Shown: piece by piece, positions 35,098 to 40,600 of the stretch
Layout: each line of letters opens with the position of its first letter
Position numbering within the stretch: position 1 is the first letter of the stretch
Source of the DNA: Lutibacter sp.
GTDB taxonomy: Bacteria > Bacteroidota > Bacteroidia > Flavobacteriales > Flavobacteriaceae
DNA length: 40,600 nucleotides
Assembly (NCBI RefSeq): GCF_021647475.1
Contig: NZ_JAKIUR010000029.1
Location: 1 to 40,600, forward strand
Direction: 5' to 3'
The notes under the pieces: generated by a model
Database searches by the model: none
Seen by the model: only the letters and a program-made list of their open reading frames with translations
What the model was told of the DNA's origin: nothing
Translations under genes and position numbers: made by a program

Positions 35098-35138
35098 AAA
35101 AATGCTGTAGTAATAACCATTCTACAGCATTTTTTTTA
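35098..35138 (+). terminator. Rho-independent terminator between susE and the secreted amylase
   Basis: AAATGCTGTAG and CTACAGCATTT form an 11-bp stem with an 11-nt loop, followed by a run of eight to nine T. It stands before the amylase start at 35157, so that gene is expressed by partial read-through or from an unseen promoter; this could set a lower level for the secreted enzyme. Confidence 0.85.
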
Positions 35139-35156
35139 ATCAATAAATCAATTATC

Positions 35157-37886
35157 ATGAAAAAACTACTACTTTTAATTCTATCATTAATAAGCACTAT
35201 TACTTTTTCACAGGTAACAACTTCACCATCAATACCTACAGTCAATGATGCTATTACTGTTACTTTTGACGCTACAGGCTCAGGCTTAGCTGGATATACA
35301 GGTACAGTTTATGCTCATACAGCAGTAACCATAAATGGTACTAGATGGCAAAATATTATTGGTTCTTGGGGTAATAACACAACACAACCTTCACTTACCA
35401 GAATTGGGACTGATTTATACCAACTTAACATAACACCTGATGTAACAACCTACTACAATGTAACTTCTGGCACTGTTTCAGAGCTTGATTTTGTATTTCG
35501 TTCTGCAGATGGAACTAAACAAACAAGTCCCGATATTTTTGTAACTATTTATACTGCTGGATTAAATGTATTAATAACCAGCCAAAATAATAATGATGCC
35601 TTTGATTTAAATACAACCCAAACTATTTCTGCCGATGCTTCTTTAGCATCTACCCTAAAATTATATGTTGATAATGTACTTCAAACCACAGCAACATCTG
35701 CTAAAACAACAAGTGTATCTTACACTTTTTCTACCACAGGAAGTCATACAATAAAAGCAACTGCAACTATAAATAGTACTACTGTTACAGATGAAGTTTC
35801 TGTTTTTGTAAAATCAACTACACAAACTGCTAGTATTCCTGTTGGCATGAAAAATGGTATTAATAAAAATAATGATGGTAGCGTTACTTTTGTTTTAACC
35901 GCTCCAAATAAAACAGATGTTTTTGTTTTAGGTGAATTTAATAGTTGGCTATTAAATGAAACCTATCATATGAAAAAAGACACCACAACAAATCAGTTTT
36001 GGGTAACTATATCTGGACTAAATCCAGATACAGAATACGCTTATCAATTTGATGTAGATTATGGCTTAATAGTTGCCGATCCTTTTGGACATAAAATACT
36101 TGACCCCGCAAACGATAAATTTATACCAGCCACTACATATCCTAATATAAAACCTTATCCAACCGATTCTACAACAGGTATTGTTTCAACTTTTAAAATA
36201 ACTAATCCTACATTTTCTTGGGATACATTTACACCTCCTGCTAAAAATAATTTAATTATATATGAGTTACTTTTACGCGATTTTGACGTTGTTGGCACAA
36301 GTGATATTGGCGATTATAACAAAGCTATAACCCATTTAGATTATTTAAAAAACTTAGGTGTTAACGCCATAGAATTAATGCCCGTGTCAGAATTTGAAGG
36401 TAATGACAGTTGGGGATATAATCCATCATTTCATGGAGCTTTAGATAAAGCTTATGGTACACCTACTGATTTTAAAACCTTTATAAATGAATGTCATAAA
36501 CGAGGTATGGCAGTAATAATGGATGTTGTTTATAATCATGTTATGGGCTCAAGTCCTTTAGCTCAAATGTGGTGGGATAGTGCCAATAATCGTCCAAGTG
36601 CAACAAATCCTTACTTAAATCCTATTCCAAAACACGATTTTAATGTGGGTAACGATTTTAATCACGAAAGTGCTTACACCAAAACCTATGTAAAAGAAAC
36701 CCTTCAATATTGGCTACAAGAATATAAAATAGATGGTTTCAGATTTGATTTAGCTAAAGGGTTTACACAAAATAATACACTTGGAAACATCAGTGCTTGG
36801 GGAAATTATGATGCCTCAAGAATTACCATTTTAGAAGATTATGCAAATTTTATATGGAGTGTAAATAACAACGCTTATGATATTTTAGAAGAGTTTGCCG
36901 ACAACTCAGAAGAAACAGTTCTTGCTAATTATGGCATGTTGCTTTGGGGAAACCTAAATAACAATTATGCACAAAATACCATGGGTTTTTCAAGTAGTTC
37001 AGATATTTCTTGGATTTCTTACAAAGCTAGAGGTTGGAACAACCCTAATGTTGTTGGTTATATGGAAAGTCATGATGAAGAGCGTTTAATGTACAAAAAC
37101 TTACAATTTGGCAATAGTAATGGCACTTATAATATTAAAGATTTAGCAACAGCACTTAAACGCGAAGAGTTAGCTGCTAATTTCTTTTTTACCATTCCTG
37201 GTCCAAAAATGATATGGCAATTTGGCGAATTGGGATATGATATTAGTATTAATCAAGGAGGAAGAACAAGTAGAAAACCCATACATTGGGATTATTTTAA
37301 TGATGCAAATAGAAAAAATGTTTACGATATATGGCGAACACTAACAGCATTTAAACAACAACAACCTGTTTTTAATACTACAAATTTCACCTTAAATGTA
37401 TCTAATTTGGTTAAAAATATTGTACTGCGTGATGCTTCTATGGATGTAGTACTTGTAGGTAATTTTGATGTTATTTCCCAAAATGTTTCTCCAAATTTTA
37501 CTAAAACAGGCACTTGGTATGAGTATTATACTGGTAGTTCATTAAATGTTACAAATACCTCTATGACATTGAATTTGCAACCTGGAGAATATCGTTTATA
37601 CTCATCTGTTCCGTTAAGCAATCCTTTAGGAATAGTGAAAGTAAATAATCCTTTAAATCAGACTTTAAAAATTTATCCAAATCCTGTACAAACTTCTTTT
37701 AGAATAAACCAAGGTGTAGAATCTGTAAAAATATACGATTTAACAGGGCGTTTGATTAAACAATTTAATGGGCAATTTATCAAAAATAAATCTTTTGATA
37801 TACAAGCATTAGCTCCATCAATTTATTTGCTACAGATTAAAACAACCAATGACAAAATTTATGCTAAAAAATTGGTGAAATACTAG
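35157..37886 (+). CDS. Secreted multidomain GH13 amylase with T9SS type A sorting domain
   Basis: This 909-residue extracellular enzyme starts glucan breakdown outside the cell. Order of parts: signal peptide (cleavage near TFSQV); an N-terminal beta domain (about 20-125); an Ig-like domain (about 130-222); a CBM48-like domain (about 230-325, with VFVLGEFNSW); a GH13 barrel from about 365 with MDVVYNH, FRFDLAKGF (nucleophile D531), ILEEFADNSEE (acid/base probably E578) and ESHDEERL (D640); a C-terminal beta domain; and a type A sorting domain in the last 80 residues (KIYPNPV, GRLIKQF, IYLLQIKT, KKLVKY). PorV and PorU from the same window would process it. The CBM48-GH13 order recalls branching/debranching enzymes, so alpha-1,6 activity cannot be ruled out. 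Confidence 0.9.
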   Translation: MKKLLLLILSLISTITFSQVTTSPSIPTVNDAITVTFDATGSGLAGYTGTVYAHTAVTINGTRWQNIIGSWGNNTTQPSLTRIGTDLYQLNITPDVTTYYNVTSGTVSELDFVFRSADGTKQTSPDIFVTIYTAGLNVLITSQNNNDAFDLNTTQTISADASLASTLKLYVDNVLQTTATSAKTTSVSYTFSTTGSHTIKATATINSTTVTDEVSVFVKSTTQTASIPVGMKNGINKNNDGSVTFVLTAPNKTDVFVLGEFNSWLLNETYHMKKDTTTNQFWVTISGLNPDTEYAYQFDVDYGLIVADPFGHKILDPANDKFIPATTYPNIKPYPTDSTTGIVSTFKITNPTFSWDTFTPPAKNNLIIYELLLRDFDVVGTSDIGDYNKAITHLDYLKNLGVNAIELMPVSEFEGNDSWGYNPSFHGALDKAYGTPTDFKTFINECHKRGMAVIMDVVYNHVMGSSPLAQMWWDSANNRPSATNPYLNPIPKHDFNVGNDFNHESAYTKTYVKETLQYWLQEYKIDGFRFDLAKGFTQNNTLGNISAWGNYDASRITILEDYANFIWSVNNNAYDILEEFADNSEETVLANYGMLLWGNLNNNYAQNTMGFSSSSDISWISYKARGWNNPNVVGYMESHDEERLMYKNLQFGNSNGTYNIKDLATALKREELAANFFFTIPGPKMIWQFGELGYDISINQGGRTSRKPIHWDYFNDANRKNVYDIWRTLTAFKQQQPVFNTTNFTLNVSNLVKNIVLRDASMDVVLVGNFDVISQNVSPNFTKTGTWYEYYTGSSLNVTNTSMTLNLQPGEYRLYSSVPLSNPLGIVKVNNPLNQTLKIYPNPVQTSFRINQGVESVKIYDLTGRLIKQFNGQFIKNKSFDIQALAPSIYLLQIKTTNDKIYAKKLVKY

Positions 37887-37938
37887 CTAATATACTTGAA
37901 CTAAATTATAATAGAAAATACAGAAAAAGCTATTTATA

Positions 37939-38078
37939 TGTCCGTAATTCATAATAATAAGGAACAACGTCATGCTGAACTCGTTTCAGCATCTCATTTC
38001 CATTTGATAACCCGTATTTTATTGAATACGACCCTGAAACAAGTTCAGGGTGACGAATCTTATGTAAAATTACGAACA
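37939..38078 (+). repeat. MITE-like repeat, family B copy 3 (140 bp)
   Basis: It begins with TGTCCGTAAT (37939-37948) and ends with ATTACGAACA (38069-38078), one mismatch to a perfect inverted repeat. Inner palindromes GCTGAACTCGTTTCAGC and CCTGAAACAAGTTCAGG are present. It has exactly the same length as copy 2 and opposite orientation. It lies in the 373-bp gap between the secreted amylase and the small T9SS protein. Confidence 0.85.
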
Positions 38079-38174
38079 ATCAGAAAAAACTGTTACTAAA
38101 GTAATGGTTTTTTGATAAGTTTAAAAAATAAATTATTGAATAGCGGTAAATTATTACTAAATTGTATAATAAAC

Positions 38175-38216
38175 TTTTCATCAAAAGATAAATGAGTTCT
38201 TGTCTTTTGATGAAAA
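38175..38216. promoter_or_regulatory. Perfect 14-bp stem-loop upstream of the small T9SS protein
   Basis: TTTTCATCAAAAGA (38175-38188) and TCTTTTGATGAAAA (38203-38216) pair perfectly around a 14-nt loop. It ends 43 bases before the ATG at 38260. No T-run follows, so it is not a simple terminator; a leader structure or a paired operator are both possible. Confidence 0.6.
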
Positions 38217-38259
38217 TAGAAAGAATCAATTTTTAGAACTCAACTAAAAATCAAAAATT

Positions 38260-39177
38260 ATGAAACAACTTTACTCAATTTTAATTTTAACTGTTTTAAC
38301 ACTATACAGTTTAAGTGCACAAACAACAGTAACCTATACACAACAAGCGGCAAATTATGCTACTTTTTTTAGTGATGGCGGTGGTAATTTTGATAATGGA
38401 GCTACAGAATTAGGTATGTGGGCAAACGGAGGAAACAAACAATCTGTCGGTTGGAGAAACTTTACACAAGATGGCACTACAACAGGTACACTTTCTACAA
38501 TGGCAGTTGGTGATAGCTTTACTATTACATTAAATGCCACTAGATCTTATGGTCAAATTGGACTTGCCTTACTATCAAGTCCTACAGCTACAGCAAGTTG
38601 GGCTGACAGAATAAATAATTATGCTGTGCAAGTTAATTTAAATGGAAATGGTGGTGCTTTTGACCCTTGGGAAGTTGTATCAGTAGGTGGAACTATAAAC
38701 GCATCAACAATTAGCGGATCTACTACTGCAACAGACTTTGTTTTTAAGTTTACCCTTAATTCTGCAACTTCAATGACTGTAGATATAAATAATGGAACCC
38801 AAACCTTTAATGTAACCATTAATAACCAAAATATAACGGGTTATGCTGTATATATAAATGATGATTGGAATGGAAGTGCCAATAGTAATATCATTTGGAA
38901 ACCTACTACTGAATACACGTATGCAACTACCTTAGGTATTAATGATGTTACTAAAAACACAATGTCTCTTAATTTAATTGATAATGTAATACATATTGAA
39001 GGATTAAATTATAATCAGAAATTCAAATTAAATGTTTTTGATTTAAACGGAAGATTGGTGAAGAAATTAAATGAAAAATCTACACTTAACCTAAATGGAT
39101 TATCACCATCAGTTTATATTTTAAAACTAAAAACGGATGATGAAAAAATTATTACAAAAAAGGTAATCAAATCCTAG
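38260..39177 (+). CDS. Secreted beta-rich protein of unknown function with T9SS type A sorting domain
   Basis: This 305-residue protein has a signal peptide (cleavage near SLSAQT), a beta-strand-rich domain (about 20-220) and a type A sorting domain in the last 75 residues (FDLNGRLVKKLN, LSPSVYILKLKT, ITKKVIKS). The middle domain has many Asn, Gly, Thr and aromatic residues (GMWANGGNKQSVGWRNF, DPWEVVSVGG, YINDDWNGSANSNIIW), as in carbohydrate-binding beta-sandwiches, but I do not recognise a family and see no catalytic motif. Its position directly after the secreted amylase suggests a glucan-binding helper; this is inference only. It has its own leader with a strong hairpin. Confidence 0.75.
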   Translation: MKQLYSILILTVLTLYSLSAQTTVTYTQQAANYATFFSDGGGNFDNGATELGMWANGGNKQSVGWRNFTQDGTTTGTLSTMAVGDSFTITLNATRSYGQIGLALLSSPTATASWADRINNYAVQVNLNGNGGAFDPWEVVSVGGTINASTISGSTTATDFVFKFTLNSATSMTVDINNGTQTFNVTINNQNITGYAVYINDDWNGSANSNIIWKPTTEYTYATTLGINDVTKNTMSLNLIDNVIHIEGLNYNQKFKLNVFDLNGRLVKKLNEKSTLNLNGLSPSVYILKLKTDDEKIITKKVIKS

Positions 39178-39187
39178 CTATACTACC

Positions 39188-39356
39188 CGTTGTTCATTTT
39201 GATAAAATTTCGTCAATTCGAGTGGTTTTATTAAGAATGGAATTCTTAGTAAAATTGTATCGAGAACTCGTGTAAAAAGACTTCTCGATACAATTTTCTA
39301 TCGAAAATCACTCGAAGTGACGTAACAGTAGGTTTAAAAAGTTAAAATGCACAACG
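39188..39356. repeat. Nested palindromic intergenic repeat, family C
   Basis: The outer inverted repeat is CGTTGTTCATTTT (39188-39200) with AAAATGCACAACG (39344-39356), one mismatch. A second pair follows inside, CGTCAATTCGAGTG (39211) with CACTCGAAGTGACG (ending 39322), also one mismatch. A third, AAAATTGTATCGAGAA with TTCTCGATACAATTTT, is perfect over 16 bp. The whole could fold into one long interrupted hairpin. There is one copy in the window. Confidence 0.75.
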
Positions 39357-39380
39357 AGTTATAATAAATTAGGTTATTGA

Positions 39381-39520
39381 AATGAGGCTGTCTGAAAAGT
39401 GATATTTTTGTCAACCTGAACTTGTTTCAGGTTCTAATAATAATTGGTAATCAGCACAAGATGAGATTCTGAAACAAGTTCAGAATGGCACTTTTCAAAA
39501 CTTTTTCAGACAGCCTCATT
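39381..39520. repeat. Palindromic intergenic repeat, family A copy 2
   Basis: The outer inverted repeat is AATGAGGCTGTCTGAAAAG (39381) with CTTTTTCAGACAGCCTCATT (39501-39520), differing by one extra T. Inside are CCTGAACTTGTTTCAGG and TTCTGAAACAAGTTCAGAA. The flanks AAAGTGATATTTTTGTCAAC and ACTTTTCAAAAC match the plan of copy 1 at 3958-4046. The right arm overlaps the last four codons and stop of the hydrolase gene, and it can act as that gene's terminator. Confidence 0.85.
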
Positions 39521-40300
39521 TTTTTGCAAAAAATTAGTGAAAGCTTTCCAATAATTTTCATTTCCAACAGTAGTTTTCCAAAGAGCTTTTGAGCCATGAA
39601 TTCCAGCTTCTTCTGGGATATATTGAGTTACATATTTAGGATTTATTTCTGAAATTAATTCTGTAAGTGCTTTTGATTCTTTTTTAGAAGAAGTTACAAA
39701 AACAGGCTTTTCAATATCCTTTATACTATTTTTTACATCTATAGTTTTATAATATTCTCCAGGACTAAATGCAACTATCGCTTTTACTTTATCAGAATTA
39801 TCTCCAATTAACAACACTAAAGTAGCTGAGTATGAACTTCCTATTAAAATTATTGGTTTATTATTGTTTTTATGATATAAAAAATCGATTGCAGCTTCAA
39901 TATCTTGCCGTGCATCTAAATAGTTTGTTGGTAAATTTCCTTTTTTAGCCGCTAAAACAGTTTCATTAATTACGCCATTTGCTTTATTTCCAGAACGTTG
40001 ATCTATTGCCAAACAAGAGTATCCTAATTTATTAAGTTTTATTGCAGTATCTCTATATTCACCTCGGCTAAAACCAGCTTGATGGCACAATAAAATCATT
40101 GGTTTATTAGATTCAACTTCATAAAAGTCTGCTGTTATTAGCAAACCATCTTTTGAAGGAAATGTAATTTTTGTAAACAATTTCTTCTGAATAACCTCTA
40201 CTGTTTTAGAAATAGTTTTTTTATTGTTTAGTTGATTCGGTTTTTTTGAGTAATTACAAGAAATAAAGATTAAACTAAAAAGTATTATTAAGTATCTCAT
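39506..40300 (-). CDS. Alpha/beta hydrolase lipoprotein (dienelactone hydrolase-like)
   Basis: This 264-residue protein has a lipoprotein signal with Cys15 (IFISC) and an alpha/beta-hydrolase fold. The probable nucleophile is S156 in LIGSSYSAT, H235 in GIHGSKAL is the likely catalytic His, and CHQAGFSRGEY forms the oxyanion-side loop. Relatives are esterases or peptidases of unclear substrate. It is a single minus-strand gene. The final residues Asn-Glu-Ala-Val and the stop are encoded by the arm of repeat A copy 2, so the C-terminus has been shaped by the repeat. A link to glucan use is not shown. Confidence 0.82.
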   Translation of the reverse strand: MRYLIILFSLIFISCNYSKKPNQLNNKKTISKTVEVIQKKLFTKITFPSKDGLLITADFYEVESNKPMILLCHQAGFSRGEYRDTAIKLNKLGYSCLAIDQRSGNKANGVINETVLAAKKGNLPTNYLDARQDIEAAIDFLYHKNNNKPIILIGSSYSATLVLLIGDNSDKVKAIVAFSPGEYYKTIDVKNSIKDIEKPVFVTSSKKESKALTELISEINPKYVTQYIPEEAGIHGSKALWKTTVGNENYWKAFTNFLQKNEAV

Positions 40301-40364
40301 TTTAAAAAATTTGGACTAAAATAGTGAAATTTATTTAAGAGTAGCATTTAAAGAATAACAAGCT

Positions 40365-40600
40365 CAGGGCAAACTCACACTTTTTCTTTGATAAAAGCTA
40401 GATAATCAGTTGATTTATAGTTGTCAAAGTTATTAATTATTTGTATATTATACTGATAATCAATAATTTACACCAATGACATCAAGTAGTAAAATAGTAA
40501 GTATTTTTACGCAAGTAGAAGATCCTAGGAGCCATATAAACCAACTTCATAACTTAATTGACATCCTTCTAATCGGAATAATTTCGGTTATTTGTGGTGC
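40365..40600 (+). mobile_element. Left part of an ISAs1-type insertion sequence (runs off the window)
   Basis: The element is inferred from its transposase start at 40476. CAGGGC at 40365-40370 could be the outer tip of the left inverted repeat, since ISAs1-family ends often begin this way; the right end lies outside the window, so this boundary is a guess. Confidence 0.45.
40476..40600 (+). CDS. ISAs1-family transposase, N-terminal fragment
   Basis: Forty-one codons are visible before the window ends. The translation contains IFTQVEDPRSHINQLHNLI and then DILLIGIISVICGA, matching the N-terminal DDE_Tnp_1-associated domain of ISAs1/H-repeat transposases (typically FxxIxDPR, then LLDIL and ICGA). 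The start ATG at 40476 fits this domain's usual start. Whether the gene is intact cannot be judged from here. Confidence 0.75.
   Translation, partial: MTSSSKIVSIFTQVEDPRSHINQLHNLIDILLIGIISVICG

Overview
The window is low-GC DNA from a member of the Bacteroidota, most likely family Flavobacteriaceae. The signs are type IX secretion (PorU, PorV) and gliding (GldJ) genes in their usual flavobacterial order, SusC/SusD/SusE outer-membrane proteins, C-terminal type IX sorting domains, promoters of the TTG-N19-TAnnTTTG kind, and the lack of Shine-Dalgarno sequences. I cannot name a genus from sequence alone.

Layout. 1-305: end of a large secreted protein with a gliding-type C-terminal domain. 364-558: tRNA-Tyr and tRNA-Lys, with a consensus promoter upstream. 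620-2128: mlaF and mlaE (lipid transport). 2257-3936: PafA-type alkaline phosphatase. 4079-11064: a compact minus-strand operon porU-porV-cdd-truncated globin-KASIII. 11422-14454: gldJ and murF. 14440-17334: pfkA-gap-sugar kinase operon. 17499-39177: an alpha-glucan (starch/maltodextrin) utilisation locus. 39506-40300: a lipoprotein hydrolase. 40365-40600: the left part of an ISAs1-type insertion sequence that runs off the window.

How the alpha-glucan locus probably works (inferred from families). A T9SS-secreted GH13 amylase cuts glucan outside the cell. SusC, SusD and SusE bind and import oligosaccharides. Periplasmic or lipid-anchored GH13, GH31 and GH13 enzymes shorten them. An SLC45-like MFS carrier takes up maltose. 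GH65 phosphorylase plus beta-phosphoglucomutase turn it into glucose and glucose 6-phosphate. A LacI-family regulator sits between the two divergent arms. A perfect 14-bp LacI-type palindrome lies upstream of susC, and a 20-bp inverted repeat lies on the predicted start region of the MFS operon. pfkA and gap are on the same strand just downstream.

The least ordinary items are: (1) a SusE/F-like glucan-binding module inserted inside SusD; (2) a small T9SS-exported protein of unknown fold at the end of the locus; (3) several families of palindromic intergenic repeats, including a 140-bp MITE-like element with TGTCCGTAAT ends. In two genes (GH31 and the hydrolase) repeat ends supply the last codons and the stop. 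I saw no CRISPR array, prophage, or defence system.

Gene-free stretches over 300 bases: 11065-11421 holds repeat B copy 1; 28844-29144 holds the LacI/susC regulatory region; 37887-38259 holds repeat B copy 3 and a leader hairpin; 39178-39505 holds repeats C and A.
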